Notes under the pieces: model-generated | Databases searched by the model: none | What the model was told of the DNA's origin: nothing | Seen by the model: only the letters and a program-made list of their open reading frames with translations | Assembly: GCA_031401035.1 (NCBI GenBank) | Contig: JANNRA010000076.1 | Coordinates: 1-23,243, forward strand | From: JANNRA01 sp031401035 | GTDB lineage: Bacteria; Desulfobacterota; Binatia; HRBIN30; CADEER01 | Direction: 5' to 3' | DNA length: 23,243 bases | In this document: positions 14,234-22,983 of the stretch, one piece after another | Numbering within the stretch: position 1 is the first letter of the stretch | Layout: each line of letters opens with the position of its first letter | Program-made: the position numbers and the translations under genes

Positions 14234-15478
14234 TCAGGAACGGAGACGGCGGCGCAGCCCGCGCGAGATAGCCTTGCGCCCACGCAGCAGTACCGGGACG
14301 AGCGCCCAGCCGGCGAGCGTGCAGCAGCCGGTAGGCGGCCCGACCTGGCAGCCGCCGCCGCCGCCAGCTGCGGCGCCGCGCACGAGCAGTTCGCCCGCCT
14401 GCGATCGCATGTCGATTCGGCCAGGGCCGTCGTGGCCGTAAGCGAACACGATCTCGAACGGATAGCGGCCCGGTCGCGCGCCGGCGTCGATCTCGACCTC
14501 GCACGCGAGAACCACGTCCTCGGCCGGCATCTCATCCGAGAGCGTCAGTCGCGCGCACACCCCTCTCCCGAGGCAGAGGTGGAACTCGGCCGCCGTAACC
14601 GCCTTCTCGGTGGCAAGGCAGCGGACGATATCGCTGTCGGCCTCGGCGAAGCTGACGGCGGCGCTGCGGATGGCGATGATGAGTTCGGAGATCGCCACGC
14701 CGCCCTGGGTGAAGCGGACGCTGAACGGCACCAGCTCGCCGGGAAAGCCGCTGGCGTCGCTGACGGTTATCGATCCGCACGGCGGCGCGCACGCGGTCGG
14801 CGCGGGCGACGGACTCGGGTTGCGGGTCGGCGGGCGGATGATCGTCGCGGTCGGCGTCGGCAGCGCGGTACTGGTCGGACGCGGCGTCCAGGTCGGCACG
14901 GCTGGTTCACCCAGCGGGACGACGACGATGGCGCCGTCGCCACAGGTCGTGGCGAGCGGGCTGCCGTTCGTATCCGACGCCCCCGGCAGATCGCAGACGA
15001 GCGGATAGGTGCCGGGCGGCGCGTCGACGGCGATCTCGACGGCGCAGTGGTAGACGACGGCGCCGTCGGGAATGGGATCGCCGCCGCTGTACAGCGCCAG
15101 CACCAGCAGACCGTCGCAATCGACCCCGTACGTACAGCCGCGCGGCCGGAACGCAAGGCCGAGGGGCTGCTCCTTGGCCCAGGCCTGGGTGGCGATCAAC
15201 GCGTAGGCAGCCGCCCGCCACGACGACGCGGGCCCGGAGAGGGCCAGTTCCGGGCCGGCGCGACAGTCGGGGCGAAATTCGGACCGCCTCGCCACGCGCG
15301 TTCGCGCGTCGAAGCGGATGTCGTTCTGGGTTCCGGCGATTCCGGCGCCATAGGCGCGCACCTCGAAGCTGACTCGCTCTCCGGGATGCCCAGACGCAAT
15401 GCCGATCTCGAGGCGCGCCGCGCCCGCCGCCGGCGAGGCCATCGCGACCAAGGCGACCAAGGTCAGAAGCCATGGCAT
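14234..15478 (-). CDS. Secreted protein with two cohesin-like domains and a Cys/Gly-rich C-terminal tail
   Basis: This 414-residue protein has a clear signal peptide (residues 1-20, ending SPAAGA). Domain 1 (about 21-190) opens RLEIGIASGHPGERVSFEV and has GIAGTQNDIRFD, the pattern of cohesin-like beta-sandwiches. A Pro/Thr/Ser linker (about 192-228, with PTPTAT) leads to domain 2 (about 235-367), which repeats the pattern with ITVSDASGFPGELVPFSVRF. The tail (370-414) has a Gly run, CQVGP, paired Cys, a short hydrophobic stretch and Arg-rich end, resembling CTERM-type cell-surface sorting tails. Five or more Cys per domain suggest disulfides. The start at 15478 is chosen because it gives the signal peptide; the frame continues upstream. 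It lies inside the insert and has no obvious link to glucan metabolism. Confidence 0.68.
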   Translation of the reverse strand: MPWLLTLVALVAMASPAAGAARLEIGIASGHPGERVSFEVRAYGAGIAGTQNDIRFDARTRVARRSEFRPDCRAGPELALSGPASSWRAAAYALIATQAWAKEQPLGLAFRPRGCTYGVDCDGLLVLALYSGGDPIPDGAVVYHCAVEIAVDAPPGTYPLVCDLPGASDTNGSPLATTCGDGAIVVVPLGEPAVPTWTPRPTSTALPTPTATIIRPPTRNPSPSPAPTACAPPCGSITVSDASGFPGELVPFSVRFTQGGVAISELIIAIRSAAVSFAEADSDIVRCLATEKAVTAAEFHLCLGRGVCARLTLSDEMPAEDVVLACEVEIDAGARPGRYPFEIVFAYGHDGPGRIDMRSQAGELLVRGAAAGGGGGCQVGPPTGCCTLAGWALVPVLLRGRKAISRGLRRRLRS

Positions 15479-15707
15479 AGCGCGATGGGTACTGCCGCCG
15501 CGCCGGCGGCGCAAGGGATTTCTCTGCGCTTCGTGACGACACCGGCGCCGGCTTCTCGCGCGACACGCCGGCAGGGATGATCGCCGCATGCTGCCACTCG
15601 CGCTGGCCCCGCTCGTCGCCACGTCGCTGCCGACCCCGGGCCCGTCAAAGTCCCCGCGCCGCACCGTGGTGAGGCGGCCGCCGCTCGTCGACCGCGACGG
15701 CGTCCGC

Positions 15708-15857
15708 CGTAGCGACGCGCGACCACCTGGTCATCGGTGCGCAGCAGGTCATCGCGCGCCTGCCCGGCGGGCGCTCCGCGCAGGTCGACGAGACCCTGTC
15801 CCTGGTCGTCACCCCCGAGTCGGTGCATCTGTTCGACGCCGACGGTCTCGCGCTCTG
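15708..15857 (+). pseudogene. Remnant of ABC ATPase 3' end
   Basis: In one frame this segment reads DHLVIGAQQVIARLPGG, then ETLSLVVTPESVHLFDADGLAL. This matches the end of the intact ATPase (HQVVARLPGG...SLSLVVPAEAVHLFDADGLAL). The family stop TGA has become TGC. No nucleotide-binding domain precedes it, so it is a non-functional fragment. The preceding 15479-15707 shows no gene I can identify. Confidence 0.85.
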
Positions 15858-15882
15858 CCCCGCGTCTACCCCTGGCCATCCG

Positions 15883-15965
15883 TGGAGGGCGCCGCGCCGT
15901 CGGCACCTATTGCAGTGGGTCGCGGCGGCCTCATTCAACAGGCGCCCACGGGGGGGCGCCCTCCA
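15883..15965. repeat. GC-rich palindrome, possible terminator (right copy)
   Basis: Arms 15883-15912 and 15936-15965 form an inverted repeat with a 23-nt loop. The element ends 10 bp past the GH94 stop (TAA at 15976-15978 on the minus strand), so it may end that transcript. It is the same element as 12409-12492. Confidence 0.65.
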
Positions 15966-15975
15966 CGCAGGGAGC

Positions 15976-18900
15976 TTACGCCAGGCGCACGCGCACCTCG
16001 TGCTGCGCGCCGTCGCGCGGCAGCGGCACGCGCCCGGCGCCATCGCTGACCGTGCCCGCGACGCCGTCGAGGGCGATCGACGCGACGTGCGCCGCCGCGC
16101 CGCTCGGGTTCTCGACGGTCACCACACAGCGCACCGCGCCGCCGTCGAGATGCAGCCGCACGGTGAACCCCGGCCAGGCGTCCGGCACGCGCGGGTCGAC
16201 CACCAGGGTCGTGCCGTCCTCGATGCGCACGCCAAGCACCCGCTCGAGACCGATGCGGTACATCCACCCGGCCGAGCCCGTGTACCAGGTCCAGCCACCG
16301 CGACCGACGTGTGGGGCGACTCCGTAGACGTCGGCTACCACCACATAGGGCTCCACCTGATAGACCGCCAGGCGCTGCGCCGTGGCGGTATGGCTGACCG
16401 GACTCAGCATCTCGAGATACGCCGCGGCGCGGTCGCGCCGGCCGAGCATGGCCTCGGCCTCGACCACCCACATGGCGCCGTGCGTGTACTGACCGCCGTT
16501 CTCGCGGATGCCGGGCACATAGCCCTTGATGTAGCCCGGATCGTGCGCCGTCTGGTCGAACGGCGGCGTCAACAGGCGGATCAACCCCGCCTCGGCGACG
16601 ACCAGCTGCGCTTCGACTGCGTCCATCGCCTGGCGCGCGCGCGGCGGCGGCGCCGCGCCCGAGATCACCGCCCACGACTGCGCCAGCGCGTCGATGCGGC
16701 ATTCGTCGTTCTGCGCCGAGCCGAGCGGCGTGCCGTCGTCGAAGTAGGCGCGCCGGTACCAGGCGCCGTCCCAGCCGCCGTCGTTCAACGCCACCTCGAG
16801 CTCGCCCCGATAGGCCGCGTAGCGCTCGGCGCGCTGCGTTTCGCCGCGCCCCTGGCAGAGGGGAACGAAGGCGCGCAGCAGGTCGAAGAGGAAGAAGCCG
16901 ACCCAGACGCTCTCGCCCCGCCCTTCCCGCCCGACGCGGTTCATGCCGTCGTTCCAGTCGCCGGTGCCCATCAGCGGCAGGCCATGCGCGCCGCGCGTCA
17001 GCGAGCGATCGATGGCGCGGCAGCAGTGCTCGAAGAGCGACGCCCGTTCGTCCGCGCGCTGCGGCAGCAGGTAGGCCTCGTCCTCGCCCGGATTCAGCGC
17101 CCGCGCGCGCAGGAAGCCCACCGGCTCGTCGAGGACGGCGCGGTCGCCGCTGACGCCGACGTAATACGCCGCCAGGAACGGCAGCCACAGCAGATCGTCG
17201 GAGAAACGTGTGCGGATGCCGCGCGCCAGCGGCGGGTGCCACCAGTGCAGGACATCTCCCTCGACGAACTGGTGCGCGGCGTGCAGCAGCAGTTGGGCGC
17301 GCGCCAGCGCCGGGCGCGCATAAACCAACGCCGCCGAATCCTGCAGCTGATCGCGGAAGCCGTAGGCGCCGCCGGACTGATACAGCGCCGAGCGCCCCCA
17401 CATCCGGCACGCGAGCACCTGATAGAGCAGCCAACCGTTCAGCATCAGGTCGATCGCCGGGACCGGGGTCTCGACCTGCACTGCGCCGGTGAGGGCGCGC
17501 CAGTACTCGCTCACCTCGGCGAGGGCCGCCTCGACCCGGCGTCGGTCGCGGTAGTGCCGCACCAACGCCGTCACCGCCGGCCGCGCCGTCGTCTCGCCGA
17601 GGAGCACGACGCATTCGGCCGTCGCGCCGGCGGCGATGGTGAAAGTCGCCTGCCACGCCAGGCAGGGGTCGAGGCCGCTGCCGCTGCGGCCGGCCAGCAC
17701 CGCGCCGGGATCGAGCGCGGCCGGCGCCGCCAGCGAGCGGCCGCGTCCGATGAAGGCGGCGCGATCGGTGCTCCAGGCGACATGCGCCCCGGCCGGTGCG
17801 GCGAGCGCCGCGAACATGACGCCGTCGCCGAACTCGTCCGCGACGCGGTTGCGCGCCAGCAGGGCTCCGCAGTCCTCGTCGCGCTCGGTGACGACAAAGC
17901 GGGCGCTGGCGCTGACCCCGAGCACGACCTGGGCGTAGGACAGCACCGATACGCGCAGCGGTGCCCGCGTCGTGTTGGTCAGGCGCAGGCGGGTCAGCTT
18001 GAGCGGGTGGTGGCGCGGGACGAACTGCACGACGTCCTGACGCAGGCCCTGCACCTCGACCGTCCAGCGGCTGTACCCCTGGCCGTGCCGCACCTCGTAG
18101 GTGGCGCCCGGCGCCGCTGCCGGACCCGGCTGCGGCGACCACATGGCGCCGCTCGATTCCAGTCGGAGGTAGAGCGCCTCGCCGTGCGCATCGGCGAGCG
18201 GATCATTCGACCACGGCGTCAGCCGGTGCTCGCGGCTGTTGCGGCTCCACGTGTAGCCGCCGCCGGTCTCGGTGGCGAGGAAGCCGACGGTGGGATTGGC
18301 GACGACATTGCACCACGCCTGCGGCGGTCGGGCGTCGCCACCCACCTGCATGACATACTCACGCCCGTCCGGGCTGAAGCCGCCGATGCCGTTGTCGAAG
18401 CGCAGCGCCGGCCGGGGCGACGGCGCCCCGGGCGCCACCGCCGCCGGCGCCCGGCGCCGCCCCGTCTTCGCCGTGGCGCCCCAGCGCAGCGTCGGCCAGG
18501 CGCCGTCGATCAGCAGCGCGGCATAGGCGATGGCGACATCGAGCGCACCGCCGCTCATCTGCTCCGGCGTGCGCACGACGACGCCCGGACGCCCCGCCAC
18601 CAGCGCCGTCGCCGCCTGTGCCGCCGCCGCGTCGCCGCACACCAACAGCAGGTCGAGGGCGAGACCGAGGTCGCTCCAATAGGCGTGCGCCGCGAGCACT
18701 TCGCGCTGCAGCGCCGCGCTGCCCGGCAGCATCGCCAGCAGCGGCCGTCCACCGAGCCCGTGCGCCCAGATCTGCGGCAACCCGCCGCGCGCGCGCCGCT
18801 TCGCCGCATCGCCCGCCGCCAGGCGCGGGTCGAGGTAGAGCAGCGCCACCGCGAGATCCTGCCAGCGCGCGGCGCTGGCGGGGTCGATACCGAGACTCGC

Positions 18901-19785
18901 CTGACGCGCCCGTTCGGCGCCGCGCGCCGCGGCGGCGGCGCCGTCGCGCACGGCTGGATCGGCACAGCGCCCGAGGAGGGTCAGCAGGGCGGCGCGGTCG
19001 GCGGCGGCCGCGAGGACCAGATCGCGCTGCAGCGTGGCGCCCGGCGCCAGGGTCAGCACCTGACGCAGCGCCAGGACGGGGTCGAGGACGCTGCCGACAC
19101 CACCGCCCAGGTCGTCGTCGCGGCCGACCGCCAGCGGCACCTTGCCGCTCCGATTGCGGCCCTCGAACAGCGCCCGGTCGGTCTCCCAACTGATCAGGCC
19201 GGCGCCCGGGCTAGCCAGCGCCATCAGCGGCGGCGTCTCGCCGCTACTGCGCGGCCGACGACGGGCCAGCAGCGCCTGCTGCGGCGCCAGCCACTCGGTC
19301 TCGACGAACAGCTTGGAGAACGCGGGGTGCGCGGCATGCGCGGCGGCGCCGTTGAGCACCACCGACAGGGCGGCGGTGAGCACCAGCCGGCGCGGTCGGG
19401 CGCTGCGGTTGCGCAGGATCAGGCGGCGCACTTCGGCATCGCCGTCCGCCAGCACGCACAGCATCCACTCCGCCTCGATGCCGTGTTGACGGCGGCGCAG
19501 CACGACCACCCCGTCGTCGGCATGCACCGAGTAGCTGTCGGCGTCGGCGACAGCGCACGGCTGCGCGCCCAGCGACCACACCGCGCCGTCATCGAGGTCG
19601 CGGAGGTACAACGCCAGCCCGTCGGCGTCGGCGACGCGGTCGCCGGCCCAGCTACTCAGCTGCGTCTCGCCCCATGACGAACAGCCGCTGCCGGCGCCGG
19701 TGATGAGGACGCGGTAGCGCCCATTCGACAAGAGGCGCCCGCGCGGCGCGGGATCGTACAGGTGGGTGAGGTCGGTCGGCGGCAT
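15976..19785 (-). CDS. GH94 protein, stand-alone C-terminal region of cyclic beta-1,2-glucan synthase type
   Basis: This 1269-residue protein has no signal peptide and is predicted cytosolic. It starts like the segment after the GH189 domain in NdvB/Cgs (LLSNGRYRVLITGAGSG, WGETQLSSWAGDRV). A first beta-sandwich follows, then a helical stretch with LYLDPRLA and LPQIWAHGLGG. A second beta-sandwich has GGYTWSRNSREHRLTPWSND. The catalytic (alpha/alpha)6 barrel has YGFRDQLQDS (D812), GTGDWNDGMN (D943-D946) and ENGGQYTHGA near 1100, where the general acid and phosphate site of GH94 lie. GH94 enzymes phosphorolyse beta-glucosides; in Cgs this module controls chain length. It may act as a 1,2-beta-oligoglucan phosphorylase. 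GGAGG lies 7 nt before the ATG. It follows the discoidin gene by 36 nt. Confidence 0.9.
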   Translation of the reverse strand: MPPTDLTHLYDPAPRGRLLSNGRYRVLITGAGSGCSSWGETQLSSWAGDRVADADGLALYLRDLDDGAVWSLGAQPCAVADADSYSVHADDGVVVLRRRQHGIEAEWMLCVLADGDAEVRRLILRNRSARPRRLVLTAALSVVLNGAAAHAAHPAFSKLFVETEWLAPQQALLARRRPRSSGETPPLMALASPGAGLISWETDRALFEGRNRSGKVPLAVGRDDDLGGGVGSVLDPVLALRQVLTLAPGATLQRDLVLAAAADRAALLTLLGRCADPAVRDGAAAAARGAERARQASLGIDPASAARWQDLAVALLYLDPRLAAGDAAKRRARGGLPQIWAHGLGGRPLLAMLPGSAALQREVLAAHAYWSDLGLALDLLLVCGDAAAAQAATALVAGRPGVVVRTPEQMSGGALDVAIAYAALLIDGAWPTLRWGATAKTGRRRAPAAVAPGAPSPRPALRFDNGIGGFSPDGREYVMQVGGDARPPQAWCNVVANPTVGFLATETGGGYTWSRNSREHRLTPWSNDPLADAHGEALYLRLESSGAMWSPQPGPAAAPGATYEVRHGQGYSRWTVEVQGLRQDVVQFVPRHHPLKLTRLRLTNTTRAPLRVSVLSYAQVVLGVSASARFVVTERDEDCGALLARNRVADEFGDGVMFAALAAPAGAHVAWSTDRAAFIGRGRSLAAPAALDPGAVLAGRSGSGLDPCLAWQATFTIAAGATAECVVLLGETTARPAVTALVRHYRDRRRVEAALAEVSEYWRALTGAVQVETPVPAIDLMLNGWLLYQVLACRMWGRSALYQSGGAYGFRDQLQDSAALVYARPALARAQLLLHAAHQFVEGDVLHWWHPPLARGIRTRFSDDLLWLPFLAAYYVGVSGDRAVLDEPVGFLRARALNPGEDEAYLLPQRADERASLFEHCCRAIDRSLTRGAHGLPLMGTGDWNDGMNRVGREGRGESVWVGFFLFDLLRAFVPLCQGRGETQRAERYAAYRGELEVALNDGGWDGAWYRRAYFDDGTPLGSAQNDECRIDALAQSWAVISGAAPPPRARQAMDAVEAQLVVAEAGLIRLLTPPFDQTAHDPGYIKGYVPGIRENGGQYTHGAMWVVEAEAMLGRRDRAAAYLEMLSPVSHTATAQRLAVYQVEPYVVVADVYGVAPHVGRGGWTWYTGSAGWMYRIGLERVLGVRIEDGTTLVVDPRVPDAWPGFTVRLHLDGGAVRCVVTVENPSGAAAHVASIALDGVAGTVSDGAGRVPLPRDGAQHEVRVRLA

Positions 19786-19821
19786 GGGCGGTCCTCCGGT
19801 CGCGAAAGGTCGCTGAGCGCG

Positions 19822-22800
19822 TCAGTACTCGAACAGGACCTCGGCCGGCAGCGCCCGCACGATTGCCGGCGCCGCCGTGGCCTGGCCGTTGATGGTGATG
19901 CGGCGCGGCGGGCGCGGCAGCGGGGGCTCGAGCACCAGGCCGCCCGGCGGGACCTCGAGCACGCCGCGCAGGCGCAGGCGGGTCGCGTCGGGCCGCTCGG
20001 CGAAGAGGTCGTAGCTGAGCACGCCGTAGTGGGTCGGCAGACGTGCGACGCCTGTGCCGCCATCGGCCTCGACCCAGGCGCGCGGCAGGCCGGCAGCGAT
20101 TACCAACGCCGCGTCTGCCTCACGCTCGTACGCGAACATCGTCCGCACCGCCTCGATGAACCCTGAGCCGACCCAGGTGTGCGGCATGTCGCCGATGAAC
20201 TTCGCCGCCGCCGGGTCGCGCCAGACGATTTCCGCCCACTGGTTCCAGGCCGCCGGGCGTCGCCCGGCGAGCAGCCACGTGAGCGTCGCCAACGCCTCGT
20301 CCCGATAGCCGAGGCGGATCAGTGCGCCGACATTGCGGAACTCGTAGGGCGCATAACCGTCCCATGCGCGGCTGCCGTCGCGCCGCGCCGCCACCTCCTC
20401 GGCGTAGCGCAGGAACGTCCGCCGCAGCGCCGCCTGCGGCAGTGCCGCGTCCTCGCCGACGGGTTCGAAGGCGATCGCGGTGGAACTCGGATCGAAGTCG
20501 GCCAACTCCACCGAGGCCGGAATGTAGTCGAGCTGTCTGTCGGCAATGACGCGCGCGATCGAGGCGTGCAGGTCGTGGCGCAAGCCGTCACGCAGCGCCG
20601 CGGCGCGCACCTGCTGGGGCTGGTCGTCGACGACGGTTGCGAGGAACACGGCGTCCTTCAGCCCGCGCACGGCGAAGAGATCGTCCCAGTAGGAATGCAC
20701 CGGGCGCGCCGCGTAGCCCTCGTGGCTGATCGATTCCGGCAGCAGGCCGGCGAACGGCGTCCCCACATAGGCCGCCGTCAGGCGCTGCCCCCGTAGCGCC
20801 GCGAGATCGTCGAGGGCGCCGACCGCGTTCGGCCACAGACGATGCACCAGGCCGACATCGCGCGTGTAGCGGTAGTACTCGGCGACGGCGTACAGGAACT
20901 CGCCGTTGCTGTCGTGCTCGGGGAGCGGGTCGGCGCCGTGGCGATCGACGCAGCACGGGATGCGCCCGCCCGGCAGCTGGTAGCGCGCGTACCAGGGGAG
21001 GAACTCGCGCACCGGCTCGGGCAGGCCCATCTCCAGCAGCGCCGTCGAGGTGAGGGCGCCGTCGCGGATCCAGGCCCGCGTATAGGTGCGCGAGCCGGGT
21101 TGGATCGCGGCGCCGTCACGGTTGATGAGGATATACGCCAGGGTGCTCTTCACCGTCCGGGCGATATCCGCGCCGTCGGCGGGCGTACGCAGCTCGACGG
21201 TTCCCAGGCGCTCGCGCCAGGCTGCCGCCGTCGCGTCCTGCAGCGCCTGAACCTTCGCCTGCGTCGCGGCGGCATCGGCGCCGCGCAGGGCGTGTGCGGC
21301 GCCGATGCCGCCGTACGGAAGCGCCAGCAGCATCTCGGCGCTGCCACCCGGCGCGAGGTGCAGATCCCAGCGCAGCGCTCCGGAGGCGAAGCCGAGCGGG
21401 TCGCTGACCTCTGTGAGCGGGGGGAGCGCGCCGCGGCGCAGGAAATCGATCAGCGCGCCCGGGTCGCCCGCCGCGACGCCGAACGCCGTCGGCGGCGTCA
21501 GGATCTGGATGGCACCGGCAACGTCGTTGACCCCCACGACAGTCGGATCGATCGCCAGCCGGTGAATGGGCGAGAAGCCGCCCTGCATGTTCAGCGTCTG
21601 CCAGGGCGGCAGGACCTGCAGGGGCCGGATGGCAAGGATGAGGCTCACCGGGAGCGTCGCCGTCGTGCTCTCGACCCGGTAGCGGGCGATCAGAATTCCA
21701 TCGGGGGCCTCTCCGGCGACGAAGGCGGTGACAGTCAGCCGCAGGCCGCCGAGGTGCCACGTCACCGATGGTATTGGCAGCCAGCCGTCCTGCAGCGATT
21801 GCGTCTTCTCCGCGGCGTCCCAGGTGTCGAGCCGCTCGCCATCGCTCCACCAGAGGAACGGCTCGATCGACCAGCCGCCACGATCGATCTCGAGCAGGCC
21901 GTCCTCGTTCATGGCCGCCTCGGACGGATCCCCGTCGAGCCCGACCACCGTCCAGTACGACTGTCGATCGCTCAAGTACCTCGGCCAGTTCCCCGCCGGC
22001 GATCGCCGCGCCACCTCAGTGAGCAACGCATTCGGCGAGCGGCCCACCTCCGGCGCCAGCACACTCACCTCGAGGAGCGAGAAGGGGCGATTGCCGGCAG
22101 GAAATGTCATACGCAGAAATCGCGATTCCCCGTCCGGCAGGTAGACAAAGTCGTTGCCGCCCCCGGTCTGCGTTCCGCGGAAGACCGTCGTCCAGGTCGC
22201 GGCGTCGTCGGACGCCTGTACCTCGTAGGCGTCGGCAGAAGGTGCCGCGACGGTGATGTCTGGGTGCTCCGCCCATTCCAACCGTAGGCCGCCGTACTCG
22301 CGTCGACCACCGAGGTCGAGTTGCAGCCATTCGTCGCCGCGTGGAGCGGCAGATAACCACGCAGTGTCCGGCCGCCCATCGAGGGCGAGGGCCGCATCAC
22401 CGCTCGAGGCCGAGGCCTGCGGCGCCGGCCACTCGCTTGGCGGCGGCGGGCGCTCCTCGAGGCGCAGGTCGTCGATCCACACCGTGCCGCGGTCGCCCTC
22501 GAGCGCCGTGATCGCGAATTCGACGGCACCGATATCCTGCGGCGCGCCGCCACCCGCCGGTCCCCAGGCGAATTCGAGGCGCGGCTTGGTGATCCGCACC
22601 TCCGTCCACTCGCGCGGCAGCGCCGTATCGCGCCGCCGGTACCACCAGACGTTGGCATCGGCGGCGTCGATGAGCTTGAGCTCGAAGTCGAGCGGCGGCG
22701 CCGTGGCGCGCAGGCGATAGTGCAGCGCGTAGTTCGGCGGCAGGCTGAGCGGCAGGTCGCGTCTGACCAGGACATGGCCGCCCGGGGAGGCGCTGTCGAA

Positions 22801-22983
22801 GTCGATGCGTAGGGCGCCGTCGTCGACGGCGATGCTGGCCGTCGCCCCGCCGGTGGTCACCACCTTCCAGTCCCGCTGGCGGCTGAAATCGTCCACCACC
22901 ACGGGCGGCGCCAGGGCCATCAGCAGAGCCAAGCCACACCACGCCGCGCTCCCCACGCCAGCGCCAATCTCACACCCTGCCAC
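19822..22983 (-). CDS. Secreted discoidin-domain protein with (alpha/alpha)6 glycosidase-like domain
   Basis: This 1053-residue protein begins with a GTG at 22983 and a hydrophobic segment (about 12-29) that looks like a signal peptide or anchor. Residues about 30-180 form a jelly-roll binding module (DDFSRQRDWKVV ... GTVWIDDLRLEE). Residues about 190-310 form an F5/8 type C (discoidin) domain with ALDGRPDTAWLSAAP and WLQLDLGG. The rest, from about 340, is a beta-sandwich plus helical barrel with TRAWIRDGALTS (W638, D641), PEHDSNGEFLYAVAEYYRYT (E689, D691) and PHTWVGSGFIEAVRTMFAYE, recalling GH15/GH65-like fold glycosidases. I cannot assign a known family. It is the first gene of the operon with GH94, so periplasmic attack on beta-1,2-glucan is a reasonable inference. 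Confidence 0.75.
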   Translation of the reverse strand: MAGCEIGAGVGSAAWCGLALLMALAPPVVVDDFSRQRDWKVVTTGGATASIAVDDGALRIDFDSASPGGHVLVRRDLPLSLPPNYALHYRLRATAPPLDFELKLIDAADANVWWYRRRDTALPREWTEVRITKPRLEFAWGPAGGGAPQDIGAVEFAITALEGDRGTVWIDDLRLEERPPPPSEWPAPQASASSGDAALALDGRPDTAWLSAAPRGDEWLQLDLGGRREYGGLRLEWAEHPDITVAAPSADAYEVQASDDAATWTTVFRGTQTGGGNDFVYLPDGESRFLRMTFPAGNRPFSLLEVSVLAPEVGRSPNALLTEVARRSPAGNWPRYLSDRQSYWTVVGLDGDPSEAAMNEDGLLEIDRGGWSIEPFLWWSDGERLDTWDAAEKTQSLQDGWLPIPSVTWHLGGLRLTVTAFVAGEAPDGILIARYRVESTTATLPVSLILAIRPLQVLPPWQTLNMQGGFSPIHRLAIDPTVVGVNDVAGAIQILTPPTAFGVAAGDPGALIDFLRRGALPPLTEVSDPLGFASGALRWDLHLAPGGSAEMLLALPYGGIGAAHALRGADAAATQAKVQALQDATAAAWRERLGTVELRTPADGADIARTVKSTLAYILINRDGAAIQPGSRTYTRAWIRDGALTSTALLEMGLPEPVREFLPWYARYQLPGGRIPCCVDRHGADPLPEHDSNGEFLYAVAEYYRYTRDVGLVHRLWPNAVGALDDLAALRGQRLTAAYVGTPFAGLLPESISHEGYAARPVHSYWDDLFAVRGLKDAVFLATVVDDQPQQVRAAALRDGLRHDLHASIARVIADRQLDYIPASVELADFDPSSTAIAFEPVGEDAALPQAALRRTFLRYAEEVAARRDGSRAWDGYAPYEFRNVGALIRLGYRDEALATLTWLLAGRRPAAWNQWAEIVWRDPAAAKFIGDMPHTWVGSGFIEAVRTMFAYEREADAALVIAAGLPRAWVEADGGTGVARLPTHYGVLSYDLFAERPDATRLRLRGVLEVPPGGLVLEPPLPRPPRRITINGQATAAPAIVRALPAEVLFEY

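Larger units (their letters stand above)
15708..16279. repeat. Right copy of the ~570-bp imperfect direct duplication
   Basis: This is the partner of 12236-12808. It contains the broken ATPase 3' end, the second palindrome, and the intact 3' end of the GH94 gene. In the left copy the ATPase end is intact and the GH94 end is broken, so the two copies are complementary halves of one ancestral convergent junction. Confidence 0.85.

Noticed and set aside
12409..15965. Palindromes as ends of an insertion sequence carrying 12493-15882
   Set aside because: The same palindrome sits inside a much longer direct duplication of coding sequence, and no transposase is encoded between the copies, so an IS is not supported.
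15823..19677. A 1284-codon open frame on the + strand
   Set aside because: It is fully antisense to the GH94 gene, Arg/His/Gln-rich and without domain character; it is a GC-skew shadow. Only its first codons overlap the ATPase remnant.
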